Assembly: GCA_043820105.1 (NCBI GenBank)
Contig: JBDREC010000075.1
Location: 1-53,179 of the forward strand
Source of the DNA: JBDREC01 sp043820105 [NCBI: Pseudomonadota bacterium]
Lineage (GTDB): Bacteria > Bdellovibrionota_F > JAHFAK01
Length of the DNA: 53,179 bases
Direction: 5' to 3'
Below, piece by piece: positions 1-10,063 of the stretch (its first letter is position 1; every line of letters starts with the position of its first letter). The notes below the pieces were generated by a model. That model had not been told where the DNA came from and ran no database searches. It was given only the letters and a program-made list of their open reading frames with translations. A program made the translations under genes and the position numbers.

Positions 1-15
1 TCAAAGGAGAACACT

Positions 16-525
16 ATGAAGAAAAAAGGCTTTACACTGGTCGAACTCATGATTGTTGTTGCAATCATCGGTATTTTAGCAGCAATTGCTATTCCATCTT
101 TTATGGCTTACATTAAAAAATCAAAAAAATCTGAAGTTAATGCGTTAATCAATGGTATTTTCGCAGCTGAAGCGGATTACAACATCGATAATGCTAGATT
201 TCATGGCATTGGAAGCCCTGTTCCAACTGGCAACGCCAATGAACTAGATGGAAATAAAAAAGCTGGATCCCAGGCCGCCTTCGCAAATGACACTAATGGC
301 TTTAAAATAATTGGCTTTGTTCCAGATCAAGATACATATGGCGGCGCCGGAGTTGACTGCACAAACGATGCTTTTAACCCATTAACATGGTGTGCAATAT
401 TTGTAGTGCAGGATTTAGATGATGATAACAGCGCGGGAATCTATGCTCAGTTGATACGAAGAGACAATACGGGAAGCGATAATGCTTATAAAGATGGCTC
501 AGTAATAAATTCCAGTGAAGACTAA
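16..525 (+). CDS. pilA: type IV pilin (major pilin-like, PilA family)
   Basis: Subunit of a type IV pilus or related pseudopilus. The N-terminus has a short basic leader (MKKKG) followed by [20 protein letters not shown], the classical prepilin peptidase site (cleavage after Gly5, Phe1 and Glu5 of the mature protein) and hydrophobic helix. The 169-residue length suits a pilin. Two Cys residues (in the GVDCTND and TWCAIF segments) could form the C-terminal disulfide loop. AAGGAGA lies 5-6 bases before the ATG. The stop overlaps the stop of the convergent symporter gene by 4 bp. Whether it is the major pilin or a minor pseudopilin cannot be told because upstream genes are outside the window. 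Confidence 0.93.
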   Translation: MKKKGFTLVELMIVVAIIGILAAIAIPSFMAYIKKSKKSEVNALINGIFAAEADYNIDNARFHGIGSPVPTGNANELDGNKKAGSQAAFANDTNGFKIIGFVPDQDTYGGAGVDCTNDAFNPLTWCAIFVVQDLDDDNSAGIYAQLIRRDNTGSDNAYKDGSVINSSED

Positions 526-2357
526 ATCACCAACTCAACCTTAACAATTTCATCAAAAACAAGCTTCCCATCTTCAATATCATTCTTATTTAAATAAATA
601 ATATCTTCTAAAGCTTCATTTATAGAAGAAATATTTACTCTGGAGGAGCGAAGACCACCATACCAAAATCTTTTATCTTCAACAAAAAGCATGTCTTTAA
701 TTTCTGCTGACAAGCTTTGGGCTGATTTTGTGGTAATTACTGCAAAGCCTTCTTCAACATCAGCAGATGCTTTTAAAAGCATCTTTATCTTTTTGCCAGC
801 ATTTGGGTTTGCCTTTGATCCTTTGAAAAAGGATCTGGCTGCATCTAAAGTCCAAATTGTTAAACCTTTTATAGCTGAATCTTCTTGAGGTTTTGTTAAC
901 AAAGTAAAAACAACGCCAACGAGGCCGGAAATAAAGAAAGAATAGCATGCTCGAATGTATAAAAGCCCTTCATTCGGGTCTACACCATGACTAAATGGTA
1001 AAATTAAATGTGGGAAAATAGTAGATAAAAAAGTTAACACTGAGCCAAGAGTTAAAGTTAAAAAAGCACCTGTAATATTATATCTTTTCCAAAAAGCACC
1101 CAACAAAATAGCGACGATAAGTGGAGGTGAAACGGCTGCAACAAAGGCTCCGTGGGCTGCATAAATTGATTTGAATTGAGCAAATAAAGGAACAAGCAAA
1201 ACTCCAATAAAGGCTGTTAATATTGAAGCGTATCGTGCTACCTTCAAATAATATTTATCTTCTCTATTTTTGACAAAATAAGGTCTAACAACATCATTAA
1301 CTGTAACCGCTGCTACAGCGTTTATTAAGGTGTCAATAGTGGACATTAAAGCAGCGATCAAAGCTGCTAATATAAGCCCGAAAATACCAGGCTTACAAAT
1401 CATGTTTGTTACAATAACAAAAACTTCTTTTGAATTAATGCCATCCGGAATTATACCCATGCCATTCATTGCTCTTCCTATCCAACCCACATTACAAACA
1501 GCAATGGTTGTAAGTGGTGTTAAAACAAGGATCATAGCGATCATTGCTTTTCTTCCTTCTCTTACTGAACGCGCTGATAAAAAACGCATAATCATGCCTT
1601 GATTCATAAAATATAGAGCCAAGGTTGAACCAATGGCATCCTGCCAAAAAATTCCAACAAAATTAAATTCTGAAGGTTTATTAAAATCAGCTAAAGCAAA
1701 TCTATATTTTTCTGGAAAATACTGCCAGAAAACATCAAAGCCGCCAAGATAATGAATGCCCATTAGGAAAAGCGCAAATCCCGCTATTAACAATAAAAAA
1801 CCCTGCAATAAATCTGTCATAACAACTGAGGTCTGGCCTCCAGCTGTAACATAAATAGCACAAATTACAGCAACAATAATTGCCCACCAATAAACACCCA
1901 TGGGAATGAGGGCATTAAAAGCAACACCTAATGTATAAAGATTAATTCCTATATATCCAATCATATAAAGAAGTAAAATGACTGTTGCTGCCACTCTTGT
2001 TTTTTCATCAAAGCGCTTTTGAAAATACTCAGGGATTGATTGGATACGACCGAAATAAATTATTGGCAGCCAGCCAAACATCCAAAGAGGCATGAAAAAC
2101 CAATCATTCATGTAAGTCATGGTTGATGAAAAGCCAAAGCGATAAGCAACATCAGCGTATTTTATAAAACTATAAGAACCAACTAAGGTAGCGACACAGC
2201 TCATTGAAATAAACCACCAGGAAAAGCGCTGCCCTGAAAAGAAAAAATCTTTTGTATTTTTTGTAAAGCGTCCGAAATAAGAACCAAAGCCTAAAATGGC
2301 AATAAAATAAACTACAATAATAGCTGTATCAATTACACTTATTCCAACTTTATCCAT
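522..2357 (-). CDS. sodium:solute symporter family (SSS/SLC5) transporter
   Basis: Inner-membrane sodium-coupled uptake transporter of 611 residues with about 13-14 hydrophobic segments and a cytoplasmic C-terminal tail of about 100 residues. The N-terminal [17 protein letters not shown] segment matches the SSS pattern in which a filter or gating motif follows TM1; [10 protein letters not shown] in the middle is also typical of the SGLT-like branch. SD AAGGAAA precedes the ATG. It lies downstream of a 66-residue membrane protein and of galT, so a sugar (galactose or glucose) substrate is plausible, but substrate is inferred from context only. Confidence 0.9.
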   Translation of the reverse strand: MDKVGISVIDTAIIVVYFIAILGFGSYFGRFTKNTKDFFFSGQRFSWWFISMSCVATLVGSYSFIKYADVAYRFGFSSTMTYMNDWFFMPLWMFGWLPIIYFGRIQSIPEYFQKRFDEKTRVAATVILLLYMIGYIGINLYTLGVAFNALIPMGVYWWAIIVAVICAIYVTAGGQTSVVMTDLLQGFLLLIAGFALFLMGIHYLGGFDVFWQYFPEKYRFALADFNKPSEFNFVGIFWQDAIGSTLALYFMNQGMIMRFLSARSVREGRKAMIAMILVLTPLTTIAVCNVGWIGRAMNGMGIIPDGINSKEVFVIVTNMICKPGIFGLILAALIAALMSTIDTLINAVAAVTVNDVVRPYFVKNREDKYYLKVARYASILTAFIGVLLVPLFAQFKSIYAAHGAFVAAVSPPLIVAILLGAFWKRYNITGAFLTLTLGSVLTFLSTIFPHLILPFSHGVDPNEGLLYIRACYSFFISGLVGVVFTLLTKPQEDSAIKGLTIWTLDAARSFFKGSKANPNAGKKIKMLLKASADVEEGFAVITTKSAQSLSAEIKDMLFVEDKRFWYGGLRSSRVNISSINEALEDIIYLNKNDIEDGKLVFDEIVKVELVI

Positions 2358-2377
2358 GATATTTTCCTTTCTATTAA

Positions 2378-2578
2378 TTAAATGTAGGGAATTACAAAAA
2401 CAAATAAGGCATGAATAAAGAAATAAAGAAAATATCCACCTATTAAAATCGCCAGTGCATATTTTCCTTTTTTGGTTTTAAAGCTTAGTTCTTTTGATAA
2501 CAAAACAATGATAAGGCCAATTAAAAAGACAATTCCACCAACTCCATATTGGTAGATAAAAGAAATATTCGCACCCAT
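2378..2578 (-). CDS. small two-TM membrane protein, probable partner of the symporter
   Basis: 66 residues with two hydrophobic segments (about residues 14-30 and 41-63) separated by a short basic loop (KTKKGK). It ends 20 bases before the symporter start and has its own SD (AAGAGG), so the two are probably co-transcribed. Small accessory proteins next to SSS transporters are known (for example YhdT with PanF), but this one shows no sequence I can assign to such a family. Confidence 0.7.
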   Translation of the reverse strand: MGANISFIYQYGVGGIVFLIGLIIVLLSKELSFKTKKGKYALAILIGGYFLYFFIHALFVFVIPYI

Positions 2579-2645
2579 TAAATACCTCTTTGTAATGATT
2601 AGATTGAAATGAGAAAATAAAAACAGAAGGCAAAAGTCAAACTAT

Positions 2646-3641
2646 TTAAATTTCAAGTTCTCTCAAATATTTAGCTGAATCTTCTGGTGGTGTTGGATTA
2701 ATATAAAATCCTGAGCCAAGCTCAAAACCAGCGAATCCAATGAGCTTCGGAATGATCTCAAGGTGATAGTGATAATGGGCACAGGGTCCTTCCTGCAAAG
2801 GAGAAGTATGTAAAATAAAATTATATGGTGCATGATTAAGGGCTTTATCAATTTTCTTTATAGTTACATCAAGAATTGAAGCTAAATCTGAAATTTCTGT
2901 ATCTGAGATTGATTCAAAATGACTCGCATGTTTCTTTGGCAAAATCCAGGTCTCAAAAGAAAATCTCGGGGCGTAGGGTGATATAGAAACAAAATTTTTT
3001 TGATCTTCAATTATTCTTTTTCCATCTTTAATTTCATGCTTAACAATGTCGCAAAAAACACATCTTTCTTTATATTCATAATAACTTTTTGCGCCTAATA
3101 TTTCATCTTCAACGGTTACTGGAACAATAGGAAGAGCAATTAGCTGTGAATGAGAATGCTCTAAAGAAGCCCCTGCAATTTTTCCCTGGTTTTTAAAAAT
3201 CAAAACATATTTAAATCTCGTATCATTTTTTAAATCAAGAATTCGAGCCTGGTAGGCTTTAAGAATTAGAGCAATCCTATCTTTCCCAAGATTGGAAAGA
3301 AGTCTTTCATGCTCTGGTGATTCAATAATTACTTCATGAGCTCCAACCCCATTCATCTTATCATAAATTCCATCTGCTTCTTTATCAAGCCCTCCTTCTA
3401 TTCTCAATGCTGGAAATTTATTCGGGACAACCCTAACAGACCATTTATTATCTTTCTCTTTACCTTTATCAAAATATGTTAAAACAGGATTCGGAGTTTT
3501 ATCTTCATGTCCTGAGCAAAATGGACAAAAGGTTGATTTTAACTCATCATTTTCAAAATTAAAATCATGCGGTCTTTTGGCTCTTTCTGTTGAAATAATA
3601 ACCCATCTGCCTATTACAGGATCCTTGCGAAGTTCTGGCAT
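2646..3641 (-). CDS. galT: galactose-1-phosphate uridylyltransferase
   Basis: Leloir pathway enzyme that exchanges UMP between UDP-glucose and galactose-1-phosphate. The 331-residue length and the start (RKDPVIGRWVIISTERAKRP) are typical of the family. Visible motifs: CPFC near residue 39 and CVFC near residue 194, and the catalytic loop HSHSQLIALP, in which the second His is the uridylylated nucleophile (HPHGQ in many homologues). HYHYHLEIIP near the C-terminus is another family signature. SD AGGA precedes the ATG. It lies between a LysR regulator and an SSS transporter, all on the minus strand, suggesting a small galactose operon; galK and galE are not in the window. Confidence 0.93.
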   Translation of the reverse strand: MPELRKDPVIGRWVIISTERAKRPHDFNFENDELKSTFCPFCSGHEDKTPNPVLTYFDKGKEKDNKWSVRVVPNKFPALRIEGGLDKEADGIYDKMNGVGAHEVIIESPEHERLLSNLGKDRIALILKAYQARILDLKNDTRFKYVLIFKNQGKIAGASLEHSHSQLIALPIVPVTVEDEILGAKSYYEYKERCVFCDIVKHEIKDGKRIIEDQKNFVSISPYAPRFSFETWILPKKHASHFESISDTEISDLASILDVTIKKIDKALNHAPYNFILHTSPLQEGPCAHYHYHLEIIPKLIGFAGFELGSGFYINPTPPEDSAKYLRELEI

Positions 3642-3712
3642 ATTTTTTCCTAGAATAATTTGATAAATTGAAAAAATGACTTAAATAAAAAAAAATGTAA
3701 AGACAAATGAAT

Positions 3713-4630
3713 CTACTTGCTACTTAGTTTTTGACTTAAAAAAGTCATAAGATTATTGCTTGCATGAGAAAGAGATTTTCCCTCAACATGAGCAATTGAT
3801 ATACTGTTTTTTAGCTTTTTTTTCTTTCCGATAAAACAATATAGATCCCTGGAAGCTTCTTTCAACCTTGAAACATGATGCCTGGGCAAAACACCTGCTC
3901 CCATTTTTGTCATAATAAATCTGGCGACTGATTGCACATCTGAAACATAAACCTTATTATTAAGATTTATATTTTTAATATTGTAATGATAATCCATCCA
4001 TTTTCTAATTACAGGAGTATTTTTGTCATAGGCAATATAATCAAAAGATTCAAAAAATTCCTTGTTATTATTTTGTTTTGGTTTTTTGCCTGCGACTAAG
4101 TCTTTATGCACATATAACTCAAGAATTTCATCATATACTTTTTCAATTTTAATGCTTTTATCCATTGAAAATTCATCAACCAGAGCAAAATCAAGATCCC
4201 CATTAATAAGCATTCTATTCATTTCATAGGCAAATCCATATTTAATAACAAACCTGATATTAGGATTAATTTTTGAAAAATCCGAAAGCAGAGGAATAAT
4301 AACATTTTTACCAAATTCAACGGGCAAACCAATAGAAATTGTACCTGAGAGTCTGGCCTCGCTACCCCTTACGGTAACAAGGGCTTTTTCTAGCTGATTC
4401 AGCCCTTTTAAACAGTCTTCATAAAATCCATCTGCTTCTTTTGTGGGAAGTAGTTTTTTTCTAAATCTGTCAAACAACCTTAGACCCAGCATATCCTCCA
4501 GGGTTTTTATATGCTGGCTAACCCCTGATTGAGTTAGATGCAGTTCTTTTGAGGCTAAAGTCATATTTAGAGTCCTATAAACTGACTCAAAAACCCTAAG
4601 TTGGTTCAAATTTATCTCGTCAATATTCAT
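3713..4630 (-). CDS. LysR family transcriptional regulator
   Basis: 305 residues: N-terminal winged helix-turn-helix (residues about 5-65, with LTQSGVSQHIKTLED as the recognition region) followed by a periplasmic-binding-protein-like effector domain (about 90-295). It is divergent from the secreted-protein gene starting at 4806 and directly upstream of galT. LysR regulators commonly control the divergent gene and their own operon, so either could be a target. The effector is unknown. No clear SD is seen before the ATG, which is preceded by an AT-rich intergenic stretch. Confidence 0.9.
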   Translation of the reverse strand: MNIDEINLNQLRVFESVYRTLNMTLASKELHLTQSGVSQHIKTLEDMLGLRLFDRFRKKLLPTKEADGFYEDCLKGLNQLEKALVTVRGSEARLSGTISIGLPVEFGKNVIIPLLSDFSKINPNIRFVIKYGFAYEMNRMLINGDLDFALVDEFSMDKSIKIEKVYDEILELYVHKDLVAGKKPKQNNNKEFFESFDYIAYDKNTPVIRKWMDYHYNIKNINLNNKVYVSDVQSVARFIMTKMGAGVLPRHHVSRLKEASRDLYCFIGKKKKLKNSISIAHVEGKSLSHASNNLMTFLSQKLSSK

Positions 4631-4756
4631 TAGTTTAACTTATCAACTTATATTATTATGAATAATTTTACATAATGATTTGTTTTGATTATAAGTCAAG
4701 CAGTTTCAAACAACCTTCCGAATAAATAAATTACATATAACAATTATTTATTTTTT

Positions 4757-4791
4757 AATTTTGAATTATTAATTTTGAATTTTGAATTACC
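4757..4791 (+). repeat. heptamer array, five units of AATTTTG type
   Basis: Five 7-bp units in register (aattttg, aattatt, aattttg, aattttg, aattacc) immediately before the Shine-Dalgarno of the next gene. Member of the intergenic heptamer class described in the findings. Confidence 0.75.
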
Positions 4792-4805
4792 AAGGAGGGG
4801 TCCTA

Positions 4806-5357
4806 ATGAGAAAATTAATCACAATTACAATTTTATCTTTTCTGTTTTTATCCATTTCATCTTTTGCTTTTTTTGATCCTGGTTTTGAAAGACCAATATT
4901 AAAAGCGAATATGGCTAAATCAAATCCAACAGGGCACTTTGCCTATACACAGAATATTGTTATTACTCTAAAGAAACTGGATGCATCTGAATATCCAACA
5001 GGTCTTGATCTTTATTATGATTCTCCATATTTTTGTACAACTGAAGCAGATTGCCTGCCATCATCACCTGCAATTTATAACTTAAAAATCCAAAAAGAAA
5101 ACATTAAAGACCTGGGCTGTGGATCATGGCAATATATGGCAACTGGCATTTTGCCATTTGAATATAATTCAAAAGGTGAAGTTACTTACTGGAGAAATAT
5201 TGTTGTAACCTTACAAGATAACTTTCAATACTTTTGCGAAAACATTATAGATGCTAAATGGAAGGCAACTGTCACAGAAGGCTATAGCTCTGAAGAAGAA
5301 TTTGACTCAACTGTAAATCTATTGGGTGAACCAGACCTAATTTTTTCAACACTCTAA
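4806..5357 (+). CDS. small secreted protein of unknown function
   Basis: 183 residues beginning with a Sec signal peptide (MRKLITITILSFLFLSISSF, probable cleavage after SFAF). The ATG at 4806 is chosen over an in-frame ATG at 4782 because AAGGAGGGG lies 5 bases upstream of it and because the signal peptide then starts at residue 1. The mature part holds four Cys residues (FCTTEADC, LGCGSW, FCEN), compatible with two periplasmic disulfides. I do not recognise a family. It is divergent from the LysR regulator, which may control it. Confidence 0.75.
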   Translation: MRKLITITILSFLFLSISSFAFFDPGFERPILKANMAKSNPTGHFAYTQNIVITLKKLDASEYPTGLDLYYDSPYFCTTEADCLPSSPAIYNLKIQKENIKDLGCGSWQYMATGILPFEYNSKGEVTYWRNIVVTLQDNFQYFCENIIDAKWKATVTEGYSSEEEFDSTVNLLGEPDLIFSTL

Positions 5358-5382
5358 GCTGAAAAACTTCAGACCTCATCCT

Positions 5383-6261
5383 TTATGCTCCATAAGGCTC
5401 AACATGAACAGTAGCTTCTATTAAGAAATTGTCCTTTAAACTCTTTTCAATCCTATTTGCAATCTCATGTCCTTCCTGAATTGAAATGATAGCTGGAAGA
5501 TTTATATGAAAGGTTATTTCCACATGATCACCATATTTATGATAATGGAAATGATGAACCTCTGAAATTCTTGAGTCAATCTTGTAAATCTTCTCCAAAA
5601 TACTTTCTTTTAAATCCACACTAAGCTTTTCACCCATTAAATTATTCGAATTTTTTATAATTGTTTCAAGTGCAATATATAATATAATAAGTGAAACGAT
5701 TATGCCCAATATACCATCTATCCACCAGTGCTTGGTACCAAAGATAAAACCAAATAGAATAATTAAAGAGGCAAAAGCATCGCTTCTGTGGTGCCATCCA
5801 TCAACTATAAGAGATTTTGAGTTTAGTTTTTTTCCAAGCCTTATAGTAAAAAAAGCAATGGCCTCTTTTAACAAAACAGACGAAACAAAAACCCAAACTG
5901 TAAAACTATTATAAACAAAGGTTTTCTTTGAAATAAGTTGCAAAACAGAATCTTTAAAAAAGGATATGCCTACAATTGCTAAAAGTGTTCCAATGATAAT
6001 GGCAGCAATAGATTCAGCCCTTTGATGGCCGAATGGATGTTGTGAATCAGCTGGTTTTTCTGAAATAAAAAATCCACCAATTACAATTACTGATGTAAAT
6101 GAATCCGATAGAGTATGCCAGGCATCCGCCATCACGGCCACTGAGCCTGTTAAAATTCCCGCTACTAATTTTAAAACAAATAAAACAATATTAAGCACAA
6201 TGGAAAAATAAGAAATAAAACAGCCTTGAGTCTTTTTCGAATATGTATTAAATTTTTTCAA
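5383..6261 (-). CDS. cation diffusion facilitator (CDF) metal exporter
   Basis: Proton-coupled efflux of divalent metals across the inner membrane. 292 residues with six predicted TM segments and a cytoplasmic C-terminal domain (about 205-292) containing the His-rich VHHFHYHKYGDHVEI segment. The transport-site motifs are ADAWHTLSD in TM2 and DGWHHRSD in TM5, giving a His/Asp pair in each, the arrangement usual in zinc-type CDF proteins. Start codon is TTG, preceded by AAAGGAATAGG. It is 15 bases downstream of the metallopeptidase-like gene, probably the last gene of a three-gene operon. Confidence 0.92.
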   Translation of the reverse strand: MKKFNTYSKKTQGCFISYFSIVLNIVLFVLKLVAGILTGSVAVMADAWHTLSDSFTSVIVIGGFFISEKPADSQHPFGHQRAESIAAIIIGTLLAIVGISFFKDSVLQLISKKTFVYNSFTVWVFVSSVLLKEAIAFFTIRLGKKLNSKSLIVDGWHHRSDAFASLIILFGFIFGTKHWWIDGILGIIVSLIILYIALETIIKNSNNLMGEKLSVDLKESILEKIYKIDSRISEVHHFHYHKYGDHVEITFHINLPAIISIQEGHEIANRIEKSLKDNFLIEATVHVEPYGA

Positions 6262-6276
6262 ATTAAACCTATTCCT

Positions 6277-7500
6277 TTAAATCATATTTTGTAAAATTGC
6301 TGGCGTTAATTGTTCTGTAAACAAAGTCTTAATAATCTGACTTTTATCAAATCCACTCGCAGTTGCTTTATTTGTATATTCTGAGACATATTTACTTCCA
6401 TATGGATAATTAAATAAATAGGTTGCATACATTGGATGTGTAATAAAAGACATTGTATGCTTTACAACAAGCGGATCAAAGGCCAGCCATTTATTAAGAT
6501 ATTCAATTGTAAAATCTTTATTCTTATTTTCTACATATAACAAAAAGCAAGCATTGGTTTTAACATTATCAAATTTTTTAACAATATTTTGAATTTCGAA
6601 AACCTCCTGGGGATCAAAAGAATTAGCAGCAAGATCATTACAATATTCAAGGGCATTTCGCGTCCCACCTTCAAACATTAAATCAAGCCCCATTGTTGCA
6701 ATGCCTTCAGAGATTGTGAATTTAGGAGTATTGTAAGTTAAAATTGCTTCTTCAAAAAAGTTGAGATCAAATACATATTTTTGTTCTTTTAATATTTGCT
6801 CAAGATGATGCCCGCTATAGGTTTCATGGCTAGCAACATCTAGAAGACGATAAAATGTTAAAGGTCTATCAATGTTGATTACAATTTTAGAAACTCCTTC
6901 TCCCTTGAAATAATTATAACCTCCCCAAGGCTTGTCACGCACTAAATCCACTTCAACAGTTTCATTCTCAGGAAGTGTAAAATAATTTTTAGCGACCACG
7001 CGCATGTGATTTATCATTTCATCAAGGAGGATTTTGATTCTATCTTGTTTTACAATTTGAGCCTCTTTACATTTCTGAAATCGATCTATTATGCTACCGC
7101 TTCCACCAAGAGCATTATTTAATTCAGATGTATATTCTGAAAGCTCATCATCTTCAATAAACCTGGGTTTAATGCCATAAAAAGCTTCAACCTTTTCTAA
7201 ATATGACAATTCTTCATCATTAAGCATCTGTAAACTAAAAGAAAGGCCTTTGAGCATTTGATGCAAAAACTCTTGTCTTGTTTCAGAAAAAATCGTGCTT
7301 TCACCATTAATATTATCAATCAGCTGGGCGCAAATATCTTTTAATTCTGTAACAGTTGGAACTTGCTCTTGCTTATCAGATAGTGCTTTCATTGAATCAG
7401 GGCCATCAATAAATTCAGAACCATCCCATTTATCCTTAATTTTTCTATCTATACCTAGACAAAGCTTAATATAATTTTGACCGAATTCTTGTTCATGCAT
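6277..7500 (-). CDS. DUF885-like putative metallopeptidase
   Basis: 407 residues, no signal peptide. The stretch ASHETYSGHHLE (about residues 225-236) resembles the HExxPGHH motif of DUF885 proteins, and SEGIATMGLDLM (about 265-276) resembles the downstream glutamate helix of that family (EGWA...). These would supply two His and one Glu for a zinc site. The protein is shorter than typical DUF885 members (about 550-600). SD AAGGAAC lies before the ATG. It sits between a small membrane protein and a CDF transporter. The peptidase assignment rests on motif similarity only. Confidence 0.6.
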   Translation of the reverse strand: MHEQEFGQNYIKLCLGIDRKIKDKWDGSEFIDGPDSMKALSDKQEQVPTVTELKDICAQLIDNINGESTIFSETRQEFLHQMLKGLSFSLQMLNDEELSYLEKVEAFYGIKPRFIEDDELSEYTSELNNALGGSGSIIDRFQKCKEAQIVKQDRIKILLDEMINHMRVVAKNYFTLPENETVEVDLVRDKPWGGYNYFKGEGVSKIVINIDRPLTFYRLLDVASHETYSGHHLEQILKEQKYVFDLNFFEEAILTYNTPKFTISEGIATMGLDLMFEGGTRNALEYCNDLAANSFDPQEVFEIQNIVKKFDNVKTNACFLLYVENKNKDFTIEYLNKWLAFDPLVVKHTMSFITHPMYATYLFNYPYGSKYVSEYTNKATASGFDKSQIIKTLFTEQLTPAILQNMI

Positions 7501-7517
7501 AATTTGTTCCTTTTTAA

Positions 7518-7982
7518 CTAAAGATTATCAACTGTACACTGTGATATTTCATCTAGTAAATCGCTGCCATTAGGCAAGCAATTAGTATCTAATTCATTTT
7601 CCAGGTCCTTAATTTCAAAATTTTCCTCAAGCTTTTCAAGGTCCTTTATTTTACACAACAAATCCTCAGGAGTCATATTACATTCTCGGGCAATTTTTCC
7701 AAAGGTTGTATTCTTATCATTAATATTTATTCCGATTTTTGAAAACCTATCGATTAACTCATTTGATTCAATATTAAGCTTACTCGCTAGTTGATTTATT
7801 GAAAGTTTTTCAGCATTTGAAGAAGACATCTTAATAAAAAGAAAAACACCTGATATAATTATCGTGATAATAACAATAAAAATTGTAAAAAATCGCAAAT
7901 TAAGCTTTATTTTCATATTTAACAAACAACTCAAAATAAGTTTGGTGAAAAAAATCTTCTCAATCCAAACAAAATTAGTCAA
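7518..7982 (-). CDS. membrane-anchored protein with short helical repeats
   Basis: One N-terminal TM segment followed by a soluble region with two similar short helical motifs: LSINQLASKLNIESNELIDR and TFGKIARECNMTPEDLLCKI. Each looks like the small three-helix unit found in IF2_N-like domains and at the ends of some membrane proteins. The annotated start is TTG at 7982; an ATG at 7916 (MKIKLNLRFF) would place the TM segment directly at the N-terminus and is equally likely. It ends 17 bases before the DUF885-like start and is probably first in that operon. Function unknown. Confidence 0.6.
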   Translation of the reverse strand: MTNFVWIEKIFFTKLILSCLLNMKIKLNLRFFTIFIVIITIIISGVFLFIKMSSSNAEKLSINQLASKLNIESNELIDRFSKIGININDKNTTFGKIARECNMTPEDLLCKIKDLEKLEENFEIKDLENELDTNCLPNGSDLLDEISQCTVDNL

Positions 7983-8069
7983 GTTAATCTAGTTTATACT
8001 GAAGCAAGTTACCAGATCGCCAGAGCACCAGTCGCCAGAAAATTATTTCACTCTTATAAACATTTTAAA

Positions 8070-8125
8070 ATCGAGCATCGAGCATCCCCCCACTTACCAC
8101 TTACCACTTACCACTTACCACTTAT
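8070..8125. repeat. mixed heptamer arrays (ATCGAGC x2, CACTTAC x5)
   Basis: Two adjacent 7-bp arrays with different units: atcgagc twice (8070-8083) and cacttac five times (8091-8125), running into the end of the FHA-like protein gene. The bases just before (about 8010-8040) hold a weaker third pattern of similar period. CACTTAC is a rotation of the reverse complement of the GTGGTAA unit of the pdxJ array. Confidence 0.8.
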
Positions 8126-10026
8126 TCACTATATTGATCCGTTCTTTCATAAATAGGCCTAAAAACCTCTATCCCTGCTGGAAATCCTCCCATTGCTCTA
8201 TTAAATGCAGGGTGAAACACATCATAGCCAAGCTCATGAAGGTTCGTTGCATATTCATCAAAAATTATACCAATATCTATTTCTTCTCCTCTTGCCCTTG
8301 CTTCAAGACCTTCTGCCGTATAAGATGAAGCATTATATAGGGCCTTAGCGTGTCCTGAACCAAAAGAATGGTGAACAGATAAAGGATCTTGAGCGAAAGC
8401 AAGCCCTGGAATTGGCTCTTTATCTTCATATAAAACTTGAGCGGTCATTGCCGGAATTCCTTCATTAGTCCAGGCATCCTGCCTTATCATTTCAGTTAAA
8501 GTAGCTAATAAGTATTCTGAAGCAGCTGGAGGAAAATACAAAACAAAGCAATCTTTTCTTTTGCTTCTAACAGACGGCATAACTGCCATTTTATGCTGAG
8601 TTGTATAACCCGAACTTGCTAATTTTACAGCAAGCAAGCTGAAAAAATCTTCAGCTGCGCCAGTTTTTAAGTTAATAAAAAATCGACCAATACCGCCAGG
8701 ATATGAATATTGCATAACTTCATTAAAACTTGAAAAGAAATAAATCCAGTTATTGTCAAAAGAATGGACCTGGAAAAGCCCTTCTGAACCAAGATCATCT
8801 AAAGCTTTTCTTCTTAATCGCCTCCTAACATTTGAAGGATCAGTTTCAGCTGCAAGTTCTGTCGCGGCTTCATCATAAGTATATTCTGCATAGAGTGTAT
8901 TTTCACTTGTATAAACTCCGTTACCTCCCCTTTTCGACCTAGTATTAATAACACTTTCAACATCTCTCATTCTTGGAAAATCTTTTCTTGTGCGCTCAAC
9001 AAGAGATAAAGGCGCATCAATTAGTCCTGATCCCAATTCTTCCCATGGATTCAAAACATAAAATTCATATAACAACTTTGTTCTTTTCTCTTTAATTTGA
9101 ACAATATCTCCATCTTTTAATAAAATTGCATTTTGTTTATAATCAACTGATCGGCCATTTAAAAAAACAGGCATCCTGGCGTTTTCTGTAATTAGATAAA
9201 ATTTTTTATTAAACTCAACAATTGAAAAATGTTTAATGGAAATGGATAAAGACTCTGGACTTAAAGGAATATTATATTGAGAATTAGAAAATGATCTTCC
9301 AAAATCAACAGATAATATTCTATTCCTTATACTTTCAGGAATCCTACCCAGCATTGAACTTGAAGAAACTACAGGTCCCATAAAATCAAGAATATCAGGC
9401 AAAAACAAATAATACCTTCCTATTGGTAAATAAGGAGAAGAACTATTATATTCTGAATACATTTTTTCATATCTACCAACAATTTCTAAAGTTGTATTTG
9501 CATCAAGAATAAGTTTCTGTGTTACAGAACTATCTAGCGATAATCGCAAACCCTTGCTTGGAACACCTTCTGGACCTTGGTCGCTTATTAACCCTACAGG
9601 ATTTGAACCTTTTCTATAAACACTTATTTTTCCATATTCATCAATATTTATTATGGCGTGACAGGCCGTTTGCCTAATGCGGCTAATTTTATCTTTTTCT
9701 GGATCAACTGTTAAGAAAACAACATGTTCTGTATTGGGAAATTCATTTAGAAATGGAATATCTTTTGGAAGCAGGCCATTTTCTCTTCCAATGATTATAA
9801 GTGTGTTTCTTTTAGCAGCTGAAATATCCAGGCGATGTGTATTAGAAAGTTTTATAACAGTTCTGGGCAGTGAAACTCTAAGGGACTGGGCTGTAATGCT
9901 TATTGAAACGTCCTCATAAGTATCAAATAAACTTCTGCAACCTGGACTTGCAAATAGCTTTCCAGGCTCAAATTGATCAATGCTTAAGATAGTGAATAAT
10001 AGAATTAACAAAACAGATCGTATCAC
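8122..10026 (-). CDS. large secreted protein with FHA-like domain
   Basis: 634 residues with a Sec signal peptide (MIRSVLLILLFTILSI, export likely). Around residues 255-325 there is a beta-rich segment with MPVFLNGRSVDYKQ and LLKDGDIVQI, the spacing of the asparagine-glycine and Gly-Asp turns of FHA domains, so a phosphothreonine-type or FHA-like fold is plausible, although an FHA domain outside the cytoplasm is unusual. The C-terminal half (about 400-634) is not recognised; it contains GHAKALYNASSYTAE and may be enzymatic. Start is GTG, with AGGGAA six bases upstream. A sigma-54-like element lies 38 bp upstream. Confidence 0.65.
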   Translation of the reverse strand: MIRSVLLILLFTILSIDQFEPGKLFASPGCRSLFDTYEDVSISITAQSLRVSLPRTVIKLSNTHRLDISAAKRNTLIIIGRENGLLPKDIPFLNEFPNTEHVVFLTVDPEKDKISRIRQTACHAIINIDEYGKISVYRKGSNPVGLISDQGPEGVPSKGLRLSLDSSVTQKLILDANTTLEIVGRYEKMYSEYNSSSPYLPIGRYYLFLPDILDFMGPVVSSSSMLGRIPESIRNRILSVDFGRSFSNSQYNIPLSPESLSISIKHFSIVEFNKKFYLITENARMPVFLNGRSVDYKQNAILLKDGDIVQIKEKRTKLLYEFYVLNPWEELGSGLIDAPLSLVERTRKDFPRMRDVESVINTRSKRGGNGVYTSENTLYAEYTYDEAATELAAETDPSNVRRRLRRKALDDLGSEGLFQVHSFDNNWIYFFSSFNEVMQYSYPGGIGRFFINLKTGAAEDFFSLLAVKLASSGYTTQHKMAVMPSVRSKRKDCFVLYFPPAASEYLLATLTEMIRQDAWTNEGIPAMTAQVLYEDKEPIPGLAFAQDPLSVHHSFGSGHAKALYNASSYTAEGLEARARGEEIDIGIIFDEYATNLHELGYDVFHPAFNRAMGGFPAGIEVFRPIYERTDQYSE

Positions 10027-10063
10027 AATATTTCCCTAATAATTTTACTATTTCCCAGAACTA

